Shown one piece after another: positions 1 to 7,859 of a DNA stretch of 41,577 bases. How positions within the stretch are numbered: position 1 is the stretch's first letter; the number at the start of each line of letters is the position of its first letter. The translations under genes were made by a program, and so were the position numbers. Below the pieces are notes generated by a model. The model searched no databases. It was not told the DNA's origin and saw only the letters and a list, made by a program, of their open reading frames with translations. This stretch comes from Paracraurococcus lichenis (lineage in GTDB: Bacteria; Pseudomonadota; Alphaproteobacteria; Acetobacterales; Acetobacteraceae), in assembly GCF_030657435.1 (NCBI RefSeq), contig NZ_JAUTWS010000049.1, positions 1 through 41,577 on the forward strand. The letters are read 5' to 3'.

Positions 1-111
1 GCCCCGCCTGCCGATCGGACGCGAGGTTGTCACCTATGGCGGCCTCGATCCCGTCATTGCCTCTTTAGCACGGGTACGAGGTGGGATAAGGCATCCGGTG
101 AATCCTCACGT
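1..111. other. left edge, no gene assigned
   Basis: This short edge stretch precedes the 3' end of the leftward moeA-like gene. The plus-strand frame starting at base 2 is open and reads with normal protein composition (for example REVVTYGGLDPVIASLARVR), but it stays open well into the antisense of moeA, so it has no natural stop here. It could be the tail of an incoming gene or a chance open frame. I cannot decide and assign no function. Confidence 0.3.
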
Positions 112-1245
112 TCAGAACAGCGCCGCGAAGGGCAGCACTTGCACTGCATCGCCGGGTACCACCGCGGTCGTCACCTCATCCAACTCGGCAAAGGCGTCGC
201 TTTCGGTCAGAGAGGTTTGCATCCCAGAACCCACACGTTCGAATTTCTCGGCCAGAGGAGTCGTTAAACTTGGGCGCAGTCGGACCAGGACGTATTCTCG
301 CCGTCCGACCTTCTTGCGATGATTGAATCGGGCCTCAACCGGAAAGCGCGGCAGAGGCTCCGGCGCGGCGCCGGCGAGCCGCAGCACCAGCGGCCGCGCC
401 AAATGCAGAAACGTGACCACCGCGGCCACGGGGTTCCCCGGCAAGCCGAGCACCGGCTTGCCGGGGAACCCCGTGGCCGCGCACCGCATCACCCCCATCG
501 CCACTGGCCGACCCGGTTTCACCGCCAGGCGCCAGAAGACGAGCCGCCCACTCTGCTCGATGGCGGCTCGGACATGATCCTCCTCTCCAACAGACACGCC
601 GCCTGAGGTCAGCAGCAGGTCATGGTTCGCAGCTGCCGCCTGCAGCGCCGCGGAGCTCTCCCCAGCGTGGTCGGGCATGATGCCGAGATCGAAAGTTTCG
701 GTCGGCAGCCTTGCCAGCAGGGCAAGCAGCGTGAACCGGTTGCTGTCATAGATCTGTGCCGGGCCCCGCGCACCGCCGGCTGCGGACAGTTCGTCGCCGG
801 TCGAGAAAACCCCCACTCTAACCCGCGGCACGACCGGCAGGCTGGCGCAGCCCAGAGCGGCGGCTACGCCAATATCGGTCACCCGCAACCGACGCCCGGC
901 AGGAAGCACGACCACCCTCTCGGGGGTGCTTCCGCGGGCAAGGCGAGCGTTGGAATCGAGCCTTGATGCAGGCGTGTTAACGGTGCCGAACGCGTGGGAC
1001 GCATCCTCCTGCACTCGCCGGCCGCCGGCGTGCGGCAACACAGGGGCGTTTGTGACAAAACGGGCGCCCTCGGGGTCGGGTAGCGGCACATGCAGATCAT
1101 GCGCCAGCACCCGACCGAGCGCGTCCGCCAGCGCTACCTGCTCCTCCCCGACCAAGGGCGGGATACGCGTGCCAATCAAGGCCTCCGCCGCGTCAACCGA
1201 GAGCAGCGTATTGGAGGCAAAGCAGTCATCCGTGAGCTGCGCCAC
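112..1245 (-). CDS. moeA: MoeA-like molybdopterin molybdenumtransferase, lacking catalytic motifs
   Basis: MoeA inserts molybdate into adenylylated molybdopterin in the cytoplasm. The central MogA-like domain is clear: VFSTGDEL, QIYDSNR, LLLTSGGVSVGEEDHV, FWRLAVKPGRPVAMG and GLPGNPVAAVVTF, followed by the C-terminal beta domain. The protein is 377 residues against 411 for E. coli MoeA. The N-terminal region runs from VPLPDP straight to EGARFVTNAP, so about 45 residues carrying the DNSAMDGYA motif (E. coli Asp59) are absent, and the RRGED segment (E. coli Asp142) reads LARGSTPE. The start is GTG with a GGGAG site about 10 bases upstream. Loss of both acidic residues suggests an inactive or re-purposed paralogue; a second, intact moeA would be expected elsewhere. 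The gene faces away from the molybdate-binding genes to its right. Confidence 0.85.
   Translation of the reverse strand: MAQLTDDCFASNTLLSVDAAEALIGTRIPPLVGEEQVALADALGRVLAHDLHVPLPDPEGARFVTNAPVLPHAGGRRVQEDASHAFGTVNTPASRLDSNARLARGSTPERVVVLPAGRRLRVTDIGVAAALGCASLPVVPRVRVGVFSTGDELSAAGGARGPAQIYDSNRFTLLALLARLPTETFDLGIMPDHAGESSAALQAAAANHDLLLTSGGVSVGEEDHVRAAIEQSGRLVFWRLAVKPGRPVAMGVMRCAATGFPGKPVLGLPGNPVAAVVTFLHLARPLVLRLAGAAPEPLPRFPVEARFNHRKKVGRREYVLVRLRPSLTTPLAEKFERVGSGMQTSLTESDAFAELDEVTTAVVPGDAVQVLPFAALF
421..481. repeat. 28-bp perfect inverted repeat inside moeA
   Basis: Arms at 421-448 and 454-481 are perfect reverse complements separated by AGCAC. On the coding (minus) strand the structure encodes the paired motifs GFPGKP and GLPGNP of the MoeA substrate-binding loop. 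A 28-bp stem in the mRNA would be very stable and could pause translation. It may have arisen by palindromic duplication of the GLPGNPV codons, since family members usually have only one such motif here. Confidence 0.9.
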
Positions 1246-1575
1246 GCCGCATCATCTCCCTATTTGCTTAGAGCAGCGGGGCTGCTGCAACGTGGAGCAC
1301 CAGAATGTCGCCAGCCTCAGTCCCTTCATCCCAGGGCTATGGCAGATCCGGCGGAGACCGGACATAGTTGGCGACGTTGGCGTGCTGTTGAGCGTCTTGA
1401 TGCGGCCTCTCTGTAAAACAACTGCACTTAGCCCCACTGGCAACAACGGCATATCGGTGTGCCGGTTAGGCCGAATCGACTAGGCATCCAATGCTGATCA
1501 GCGGCGGTCACGCCAAACTTCGTCGTTCACATTGACCGCCATCAAGACGGACCTGCCCGGTCCTACAGGTGTCGC
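1246..1575. other. intergenic region without a recognisable gene
   Basis: About 330 bases separate the moeA-like start from the end of the aldo/keto reductase gene. Both genes point left, so this must hold the moeA promoter and any terminator of the reductase. Open frames on either strand have low-complexity or frame-shadow composition. I see no clear operator, hairpin followed by a T-run, or RNA gene. Confidence 0.4.
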
Positions 1576-2598
1576 TCACGCTCGACTTGGTTGAGTTAGG
1601 CGAACGGCTTGATCGCGTCGTGCTGCCATGCCGTCCTCCATGCTCCGTGGATAGCGCCGCGGTAAGGCGGAGACCGCATCGAGACGCTCTCGCGTCGCTT
1701 GAGGCAGCTCCCAGCCAGTGCACGCGAGGCTGTCGGTAAGCTGCTCAGCGGTGCGGGCACCGACGATCGCACTAGCGACCTGCGGTTGCTCGAGTACCCA
1801 GCGAAGTGCTACCTGGGCTGGGCTGCGGCCGAGAGTGACAGCGACCGCCACCAACTCCGCCAAAATCGCCTCGTGTTGCGGGTGGAAGTAGCGTGTCGGG
1901 AAGGCCCAGTTCTCAGCCGAGCGAGAGCCCGCGACCGCGCGCTCGCCGGGGCGGTACTTGCCAGAGAGATAACCTCCGGCCAACGGCGACCATACAACCA
2001 TGCCCAGCCCCTTGAGGCCGCACACCGGAACCAACTCCTCCTCGATGTCGCGGACGACAAGACTGTACTGCGGCTGGTAAGCCTCAAACCGCGCCAACCC
2101 TTTACTGTCGCTCGTCCATAGTGCCTCCATGAGCCGCCAAGCTTCGTAGTTGCTGCAGGCGGTATAGCGGATCTTGCCGTGCCGGACGAGGTCGTCGAAT
2201 GCGCGCAGCATCTCCTCGAGCGGCGTCTGAACGTCGACGTGGTGAATGTAGTAGAGGTCGACATAGTCGGTGCCGAGCCGACGTAAGCTGCCCTCGACCG
2301 CGTTCATGATGTGTCGGCGCGACATGCCGGAGTCATTCGGTCCCGTTCCCATAGGGTTGAAGACCTTGGTAGCAATTATCGCCTCGTGCCGTCGGGCGCC
2401 CAGAGCGCGACCCAGCATCACCTCGGACGCCCCGTTGCTATAGCCGTCGGCGGTGTCGAAGAAGATCACTCCAGCATCCAACGCCGTGCCGACAATGCGT
2501 GCGGCCTCGTTCTCCTCCGTTCCATGGCCGAAGGTCATGGTTCCAAGGCAGACTTCGGAGACTTTCAGGCCGCAGCGACCCAAGCGGCGGTACTCCAT
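1576..2598 (-). CDS. aldo/keto reductase
   Basis: This is an NADP(H)-dependent aldo/keto reductase of 340 residues, a cytoplasmic TIM-barrel enzyme reducing aldehydes or ketones; the substrate cannot be read from sequence. The catalytic tetrad is visible: Asp and Tyr in FFDTADGYSNG (about residues 47-57), Lys in IIATKVF and His in YYIHHVD. The cofactor end is present as VVWSPLAGGYLSGKY and the C-terminal ASAIVGARTAEQL. Length matches the YajO/Tas-like subgroup. The ATG is preceded by AAGGA nine bases upstream. It appears to be a single-gene unit and could belong with the aldehyde dehydrogenase further right in aldehyde handling, but that is inference from proximity only. Confidence 0.93.
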   Translation of the reverse strand: MEYRRLGRCGLKVSEVCLGTMTFGHGTEENEAARIVGTALDAGVIFFDTADGYSNGASEVMLGRALGARRHEAIIATKVFNPMGTGPNDSGMSRRHIMNAVEGSLRRLGTDYVDLYYIHHVDVQTPLEEMLRAFDDLVRHGKIRYTACSNYEAWRLMEALWTSDSKGLARFEAYQPQYSLVVRDIEEELVPVCGLKGLGMVVWSPLAGGYLSGKYRPGERAVAGSRSAENWAFPTRYFHPQHEAILAELVAVAVTLGRSPAQVALRWVLEQPQVASAIVGARTAEQLTDSLACTGWELPQATRERLDAVSALPRRYPRSMEDGMAARRDQAVRLTQPSRA

Positions 2599-2894
2599 CG
2601 GCTATAGTCCTTCGTATCCAAGGTTGGATCTGCAGCAATCAAGTGGTTGCCCCGTAGCAGATCACCGCCGCAGCCTCGCTTAACTCGTTCACGAGCAGCC
2701 GCAGCTGATGGGGCGGTGCAGGTTGGATGCCGGGTTCCAGACACACAACCGGCGCGGATACAGGATGTGTTATCCTGAAATGGTAGTCTGCTCGGCATCC
2801 CAGGCGGTCGGGTCACGCGCAGGCCGGCCGGTGCCATAATGACTATCCCGGGTGGACGATCAAGACCCGTCACCAGCACCTCCACCTTGCCTGA

Positions 2895-2918
2895 CGTTGT
2901 ATTTATGTGAGTATAACG
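2895..2918 (+). promoter_or_regulatory. Mo-box-like inverted repeat (site 1)
   Basis: Two 9-bp half-sites, CGTTGTATT and AGTATAACG, are separated by 6 bases; 7 of 9 positions are dyad-symmetric. The layout and the CGTTAT core resemble Mo-boxes bound by ModE-type regulators in proteobacteria. The site lies 28 bases before the ATG of the first of two small unknown genes, so a repressor bound here would cover the promoter. A better copy is at 9465-9488. Confidence 0.55.
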
Positions 2919-2946
2919 GAGCGCAGGTTGCAAGAGGGTTCAACCT

Positions 2947-3279
2947 ATGCCCGGGGCGAGCGGAGGAGACGAGGACGGCGGGGCGTGCCGCTGTAGCGCG
3001 GTACACGGCCTACTCGACTGGTCGGTGTCAGAGGACAATCTTGTTGAGTTGCGTTTCGTCGCGCAGGACGGCGAGCACCTGATCGTCGCAGTGCCCACAA
3101 CCATGATCCCACGTTTGATCATGGCCTTGATGGAGATGGGGAACGAGGCAGCCAGGCAGCGCGCGTTCCAGGATGCTGGTGTCCTGGCGGGACTAGGCTG
3201 GAAGCAGGCGGAGCGACGCCTGCTCCCGCCCAGCACCGGACGACTCCTCCCTGGCCGTCGGCTGCAAGGCGGCCTCTGA
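2947..3279 (+). CDS. small unknown protein downstream of Mo-box-like site
   Basis: I do not recognise this 110-residue protein. It has no signal peptide or membrane segment. Residues 24-70 resemble the next gene product: a Trp, then an L-x-L strand, a DG turn, a valine-rich strand and a helix beginning with an R-L-x-x-A pattern (IPRLIMALMEMGNEAARQRA). The two are probably diverged paralogues. The ATG has AGAGGG eight bases upstream and lies 28 bases after the Mo-box-like site. The tail from about residue 85 is basic and low in complexity, so the true end may be frame-damaged. Context suggests a molybdenum-regulated role, which is inference. Confidence 0.6.
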   Translation: MPGASGGDEDGGACRCSAVHGLLDWSVSEDNLVELRFVAQDGEHLIVAVPTTMIPRLIMALMEMGNEAARQRAFQDAGVLAGLGWKQAERRLLPPSTGRLLPGRRLQGGL

Positions 3280-3340
3280 CAATAGGACAACGGCGATCCG
3301 ATAGATGGACAACGACAAGACGATTCAGAGGAGACCACTG

Positions 3341-3754
3341 ATGCCGGGAGGCGACGATAAGGCCACCGACACGTTACCAGGGCCGACGAGGACGGTTGAG
3401 GCCGTGCTTGGTTGGCGCCTCGGTCCCACCGCCCATGGTACCTTGAATCTGCTCACCGCAGATGGAACGGAATGCGATTTAGTCGTCCCGGATCGCCTGC
3501 TGGCCCGGCTGGCGCTGGCCGCGGTCTCGGTCTTCACCGAGTGGCAGCAGCACGAGACCCCAGAAGGGCTCCGGCTTCATCACCCGGTGAGCAACTGGGC
3601 GGTGGAGCCGATGCCGGATGAGCCAGAGCAGTGCTTGCTCACGCTGGCGACGGTTGACAGCTTTACGCTGACCTTCCTGCTCGACCGAGCAGAGCTGGCG
3701 GGCATCGCGCGCGCTGCCACTCCGGCAGCGCCGTCATCAAAGGCCAAACATTGA
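3341..3754 (+). CDS. small unknown protein, paralogue of preceding gene
   Basis: This 137-residue soluble protein of unknown function has no recognised domain. I chose the ATG at 3341 because AGAGGAG sits seven bases upstream; an in-frame ATG at 3305 has no ribosome site. Residues 23-70 (LGWRL, LNLLTADG, LVVPDRLLARLALAAVSVF) align by pattern with the gene before it, and a second strand-rich unit follows (CLLTLATVDSFTLTFLLDRAEL is split here as CLLTLATVDS and FTLTFLLDRAEL). It is 61 bases downstream of the first gene and presumably co-transcribed from the Mo-box-like promoter. Function could be metal sensing or protein-protein interaction, but nothing in the sequence decides this. Confidence 0.65.
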   Translation: MPGGDDKATDTLPGPTRTVEAVLGWRLGPTAHGTLNLLTADGTECDLVVPDRLLARLALAAVSVFTEWQQHETPEGLRLHHPVSNWAVEPMPDEPEQCLLTLATVDSFTLTFLLDRAELAGIARAATPAAPSSKAKH

Positions 3755-3823
3755 ACCGGCCCGACCTGCGCTGGCCCGGCGTTCGAGCCGCACTCGCCAC
3801 CGGCACCTCCACTCTACGGCTCC

Positions 3824-3870
3824 TGAATCGATGTGAGTATAGCGATGTGCAAGCCGCAAGAGGTTCCACC
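3824..3870 (+). promoter_or_regulatory. degenerate copy of the Mo-box-like promoter element
   Basis: The segment from 3831 repeats the region at 2905-2945: ATGTGAGTATARCG is shared, followed by a related stretch ending GCAAGAGG and TTCnACC. Only the right half-site (AGTATAGCG) is conserved; the left half is degenerate. It precedes the broken and intact molybdate-binding protein genes, so it probably arose by duplication of a Mo-responsive promoter. About 195 bases with no gene lie between it and the pseudogene start. Confidence 0.45.
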
Positions 3871-4067
3871 ACGAAGGCGTGAAGCGCGCAGAGTGAAATG
3901 GATGAGAATGGCAGGTGTGTCGCTGCACTGTGGTGGGATGCCGGCGTCCCAGCCACAGCAGGCCATGGTGGGGCGGCTTGTCATCTGCTCGCGCTTGGCG
4001 CCGAAACGAGCGATGCTGCGCCGGCCATTAGATGCGACGCAGTAGCAGGCAAGAGGGGGACTGTCCC

Positions 4068-4350
4068 ATGATGAAGGCTCCAGTCCTGCGCCACAGCCTC
4101 GTGCCGCTGCTCCTCGGTGCGGTGCTCACACCCACTGTCCGGCAGGGCTCAGATCGAGCTTCTGCGCCTACTCGTCGCTGGCGGTCTGACAAGCGCTATA
4201 GAAGAACTCGCGCGCAGATACGCGGCGAGCCGGGGGGGATGCTTGGTCGAGACGCGCTTCGGTCCTTCCGGCCGCTGCGCGAAGCGCTTTTGGCACTGTC
4301 GCCCGCCGGGCGGACCGCCTTCGGACGGCATGGCTGCACGCCCATGACGG
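4068..4350 (+). pseudogene. broken ModA-like periplasmic binding protein
   Basis: An ATG pair at 4068/4071 with AAGAGGGGG upstream starts a signal-peptide-like stretch (LRHSLVPLLLGAVLTP). Near base 4140 the matching frame shifts by one and continues as AQIELLRLLVAGGLTSAIEE, ELARRYAASRG and VETRFGPSG, which is the N-terminal lobe pattern of ModA-type substrate-binding proteins. The similarity stops after about 80 residues and the intact modA begins 17 bases later. It is a truncated, frameshifted relic of a second binding protein. A sequencing error could explain the frameshift but not the missing two thirds. Confidence 0.65.
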
Positions 4351-4366
4351 AGACGAGGGAGCGGTC

Positions 4367-5179
4367 ATGAGCCGACTCGCCGGAGTGGCGGCTGTGATCG
4401 CCTTCCTCGCAACGGCAACGGCACCGGCCCTGGCGCAGGGGCCGCTGCGACTCTTCGCCGCCGGGTCACTGCGCGAGGCGATGACCGAGATCACGGTCGC
4501 CTACAGCCGCGAGACCGGACGCCAAGTGACGGCGAGCTTCGGCTTCTCCGGCGTTATGCGGGAGCGCATCGAGCGCGGAGAGGCCGCGGACCTCTTTGCC
4601 TCCGCCGACACCGGCCACCCGCAGCGGCTGCTGCGGGATGGTCGCGCGAGCCGCGTCGTGCTCTTCGCGCGTAACGCCCTATGCCTTGTGGCGCCGTCCG
4701 GCACCGGGTTGTCGGACCGCACGGCCGTGCAGCTCCTGCTCAACCCCTCCGTCCCGCTCGGTATTTTCCCGCCGGTGCAGGACCCGGTTGGGGACTACAC
4801 GCTCGAGCTGTTCCGTCGCCTCGAAGCGGAGCATCCGGGTGCCGAGGCGGCCCTGCACGCCCGCACAACTGTCATCACAGAGGCGTTGCTGAGCCGTGCT
4901 CTATCAGCTGGTGAGGATCTCGCGGTGGCACTGCTACAAGATGGCAGGATGCGTCTCCATGTCAGCTATTGCAGCACCGCGCGGATCCGCCTGGCGGCGG
5001 CGGTGCCCGGTCTGGAGATCGCCGCGCTTCCTGCCGCGCTCGCGGTCGGGCCTGCCTACGGACTCGCCGTACTGCGGGAAGGTCGAGCGGGTGTTCAGGA
5101 CTTGGCGCTGTTCATCCTCGGGGAGGTCGGACAGCGAACTCTGGAACGCTTCGGCTTCACGCCGGTTACCCTACCCTGA
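4367..5179 (+). CDS. modA: molybdate ABC transporter substrate-binding protein
   Basis: This 270-residue protein binds molybdate (or tungstate) in the periplasm and hands it to a ModBC transporter. A Sec signal peptide ends at about residue 23 (PALAQ). The mature protein has the ModA pattern: LRLFAAGSLREAMTEI, FGFSGVMRERIERGEAADLF, the lobe-crossing region NALCLVAP, and a C-terminal TLERFGF. GAGGGAGC lies just before the ATG. No permease or ATPase gene follows, so the protein must use a transporter encoded elsewhere, or the rest of the operon was lost. The second-lobe loop GIFPPVQDPVGDYTLEL is somewhat unusual compared with typical ModA (P-x-x-x-P-x-G-x-Y). It sits behind a degenerate Mo-box-like element and a broken paralogue. 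Confidence 0.88.
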   Translation: MSRLAGVAAVIAFLATATAPALAQGPLRLFAAGSLREAMTEITVAYSRETGRQVTASFGFSGVMRERIERGEAADLFASADTGHPQRLLRDGRASRVVLFARNALCLVAPSGTGLSDRTAVQLLLNPSVPLGIFPPVQDPVGDYTLELFRRLEAEHPGAEAALHARTTVITEALLSRALSAGEDLAVALLQDGRMRLHVSYCSTARIRLAAAVPGLEIAALPAALAVGPAYGLAVLREGRAGVQDLALFILGEVGQRTLERFGFTPVTLP

Positions 5180-5654
5180 GCCTCCTTCGCGGATGACAAG
5201 GAGGGCGCAACACCCATCCCGCCCCGTTTTGCACTCACGACATCGACGCAACGTGCTCTGACCGCACAATCGGGAGATGCTGATCATGTTGTGAGTGCGC
5301 GACCGCCCAGGGGAAGCACGATCGAGCGCACGCATGACTGGCTTCGCCATTTCGCCGGAGCGGGCGCAGACGGCAAGCGTCGTACAGCATCTGCCCGTCA
5401 GGTGTGGTCCTGTACAATCAGACCTTGTTGCGCGCCATCAGTGCCTAGCTGATGCGCGCCATCTTGGCCGCTAGGACTATGGTCATGTGCCGAACGGGAT
5501 GCCACTCAGCAGTCCTCGCACCCATATGGCAGCGGAGCCGTCCCAGTGCTCTGCGCGGTACACCATCGAAGTGGCCCCGGGTACCGGCAAGGCCTGGATC
5601 TGCGGATTCCCCGCTTTGATGATCTTGCCAAAGCGCGCTGCGCCGAAGGAAGGC
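5180..5654. other. 475-base region without a recognisable gene
   Basis: Between modA and the convergent DUF779 remnant I see no open frame with protein-like composition and start signals. Right after the modA stop there is an imperfect CCTCCTT/AAGGAGG inverted repeat (about 5181-5206) that could form a hairpin and act as a weak terminator. The remainder looks like decayed intergenic DNA. Confidence 0.4.
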
Positions 5655-5948
5655 TCAGCCACCTCGCGTTGGCGGTTTCGCAGTAGCGAGCACGCCTAGC
5701 TCGGCGTGGGTGAATATTCGGCTGCGGGTGAGAAACCGCACGCCCTCGGGTGCCTCGAGCGAGAAGCCGGCACCACGCCCCGGCACCACGTCCAGGATCA
5801 GCTGCGTATGCTGCCAGTATTCGAACTGCGCGGCACCGATGTAGAACGGGCAACCGGCAATCAAGCCGAGCAGCACATCCTGCGGTCCGACCCGAAACTC
5901 GCCCACCGAGTAGCACATCGGTGCCGAGCCATCACAACACCCTCCCGA

Positions 5949-5953
5949 TTGAT
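5949..5953. repeat. target-site duplication TTGAT, left
   Basis: TTGAT directly precedes the left end of the IS1380-family element and matches TTGAT at 7716-7720 directly after the right end. Removing one copy with the element repairs the DUF779 reading frame, which supports these exact borders. Confidence 0.9.
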
Positions 5954-7715
5954 CCCCCCTTATTCATGCTGACGGCGCTCTGAGCGGGCTCTTGCGGGAG
6001 ATGCGTGGCTGATTCAGGCGTTTGCGCTGCAGTGTCAGCGAGCGCCGAACCACCCATGGGTGAAACACCATCGACCTTCCATCCGAGCTTCAACGCGGGC
6101 GTGGTGATCGAGGCCCGCGTCGAACGCCTGACCAGCGACGCGGGAGCGGTGATCGTGCGCGAGGTGATGGAGCGCAGCGGTATCATCGAGTGGCTGACAG
6201 AACGGCTGCACGATCCACGCCAGCCGCATCTGGTGACCTATCCGCTGGCCGACCTGCTGCGCACCATGCTGCTGCTCTTCGCCCAGGGCTGGCGTGACCA
6301 GGACGACGCCGATGCCCTGCGGCTCGATCCCGCACTTCGGCTGGCAGCGGCCGAGACGCGCAGCACCACGCCGCTGGCCGAGGGGGCGCACCTGGCCTCG
6401 CAGCCAACGCTGTCGCGGCTGCTCGACATCCTGACGCTGGAGCCCAACCGGCCGGTGCTGCGCGAGGCGGTCGGCGAGCTCGCCGCCCGGCGGCTGCGGG
6501 CCGAGCGCGGCGGCCACAAGCTGCGCTACCTTACCATTGACGTCGACGGCTTGCCGGTCGAGGTGCATGGCGAGCAGCCGGGCTCGGCCTGGAACGGGCA
6601 CTACCACCAGCGCATGTACCACCCGATCATCGCCTGCGCGGCAGAGACGGGCGACCTGCTCGATGCCCGGCTGCGGCCCGGCAACGCGCACACCGCCGCG
6701 GGCGCGCTCGACTTCGTCCTCGACCTCGTTGACCGCCTGGAAGGCTCCATGTGTCAGGTTGCGGCGGTGCGCATCGACGCCGGCTTCCCCGAGGAGCAGC
6801 TGCTCGCCGGGCTGGAGCGGCGTGGCACGCCCTATGTTGCCAGGCTGCGGAACAACCGCGCTCTCGATCGGCTGGCCGGGCCCTACCTCAAGCGTCCGCC
6901 GGGACGGCCGCCGGCCGAGCCGCGGCTGTGGTTGCACGAGCTGGAGTACCAGGCCGGTCCCTGGTCGCGCCCGCGCCGGGTCGTGCTGGTGGTCAAGGAG
7001 CGCCCGGACGACCTGCTGCTCGACCATTTCTGGCTGCTGACCAGCTTCGATGCCGCCGCCATGCCCGCCGAGAACCTGCTGGCGCATTATCGGCGGCGCG
7101 GCACAGCGGAGGGCCATTTCGGCGAGCTAATGGACGTCCTCGCACCGGCGCTGTCCTCGGCGCCGCGCACCAAGAGCCGCTACCGTGACAACCCGCTGCC
7201 GGCGCTGCCCACCGGCATCGACGCCGCCGCCCGCAACGAGGCCATCCTGCTGCTGCACCTGCTGGCCTACGAACTGATGCATGCCGGCCGACGCGCCATG
7301 GAACTCGCCTCCCACACCGGCTGGGGCCTGCGCCGCTTCCGTGAGCGCGTGCTGCGCGTCGGCGGCCGCGTCCTGCTCCATGCCCGCCGCGTCACCCTCG
7401 TCATCGCCCAAACGGCTGCTGGCTTCTGGAGCGCCCTCTGGCCCCGCTTCGAGCGCTTCACCTGGGCGGGCTCCTGAAGCCAGCTTCCGTCCAAGACACT
7501 GTGTCGCGCCCATGCCCGCCAGCATTCCTGGCGGACGAGGCCGCATGCCCGTAGCATGCACCAACTGCGCCGCCAACGTCGCCGCGGAGCTCCTCGCCCC
7601 CGTTCAACGGAAGCCGCCCCCTTCAAGACAGCGCTTCGTACCGCCACCGAGCGTCCGTTTGCCGCCTGACGCAGCATAAAGCGGTATCGACCCGGCCCAG
7701 TGTGAATAAGACGGG
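5954..7715 (+). mobile_element. IS1380-family insertion sequence, complete
   Basis: The element is 1762 bp. Its terminal inverted repeats are CCCCCCTTATTCATGCTG at the left and CCCGTCTTATTCACACTG read inward from the right, matching at 14 of 18 positions. Five-base direct repeats (TTGAT) flank it. One transposase gene fills most of it, and about 220 bases without a gene lie between the transposase stop and the right end. Intact ends, intact transposase and a clean target duplication point to a recent, possibly still active insertion. Confidence 0.93.
6005..7477 (+). CDS. IS1380-family transposase
   Basis: This DDE transposase of up to 490 residues moves the element it lies in. Family signatures include the N-terminal AGLDALR-like region (DQDDADALRLDPALR), QPTLSRLLD, the first-Asp segment TIDVDGLPVEVHG with NGHYHQRMYHPI, the second-Asp segment VRIDAGFPEEQLL, and the Glu segment YRRRGTAEGHFGEL (Y-x2-R-x3-E-like). 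The gene opens at a GTG (6005); an ATG at 6056 (MGETPSTFHPSFN) fits the usual family start better, but neither has a strong ribosome site. It is undamaged over its whole length. Confidence 0.93.
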   Translation: MADSGVCAAVSASAEPPMGETPSTFHPSFNAGVVIEARVERLTSDAGAVIVREVMERSGIIEWLTERLHDPRQPHLVTYPLADLLRTMLLLFAQGWRDQDDADALRLDPALRLAAAETRSTTPLAEGAHLASQPTLSRLLDILTLEPNRPVLREAVGELAARRLRAERGGHKLRYLTIDVDGLPVEVHGEQPGSAWNGHYHQRMYHPIIACAAETGDLLDARLRPGNAHTAAGALDFVLDLVDRLEGSMCQVAAVRIDAGFPEEQLLAGLERRGTPYVARLRNNRALDRLAGPYLKRPPGRPPAEPRLWLHELEYQAGPWSRPRRVVLVVKERPDDLLLDHFWLLTSFDAAAMPAENLLAHYRRRGTAEGHFGELMDVLAPALSSAPRTKSRYRDNPLPALPTGIDAAARNEAILLLHLLAYELMHAGRRAMELASHTGWGLRRFRERVLRVGGRVLLHARRVTLVIAQTAAGFWSALWPRFERFTWAGS

Positions 7716-7720
7716 TTGAT
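7716..7720. repeat. target-site duplication TTGAT, right
   Basis: This is the right-hand copy of the duplicated target, immediately outside the IS1380-family element and inside codons 28-30 of the interrupted DUF779 gene. Confidence 0.9.
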
Positions 7721-7859
7721 GGAAGAGCAGCGGCCCGTGCCGTTTAGCCAGTCGGGCGACGAGCGCCACTGCGGCTTCGGTGATCTCGACGCGTTCCACC
7801 ATACGATGCACTCCTTGAGTGGGGAGGGAGACCATGCGCCCCCTTCCCCGCTCTTTGCG

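Larger units (their letters stand above)
5655..7802 (-). pseudogene. DUF779 gene split by IS1380-family insertion
   Basis: The gene survives as two pieces, 7716-7802 (start) and 5655-5953 (rest). Removing the insertion and one TTGAT copy restores a continuous frame across the junction: RHGPLLFHQ joins SGGCCDGSAPMCYSVGEF, followed by AGCPFYIGAAQFEYWQHTQL and GVRFLTRSRIFT, which is the DUF779 pattern over about 128 residues. AAGGAG lies upstream of the ATG at 7802. DUF779 genes are commonly found next to aldehyde dehydrogenases; here it follows one on the same strand with a 57-base gap, so they formed an operon. The protein's role is not established; the CC and other conserved Cys residues suggest metal binding or redox. 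The insertion separates the first 29 codons from the rest, so no full protein can be made. Confidence 0.92.

Noticed and set aside
3871..4067. Possible small gene after the degenerate Mo-box-like element
   Set aside because: Frames are short, have no ribosome site at a good distance, and show no protein-like pattern; treated as leader DNA of the modA region.
6035..7117. 360-codon open frame antisense to the IS1380 transposase
   Set aside because: It mirrors the transposase in GC-rich DNA, has no start signal or recognisable domain, and the transposase frame has clear family motifs.
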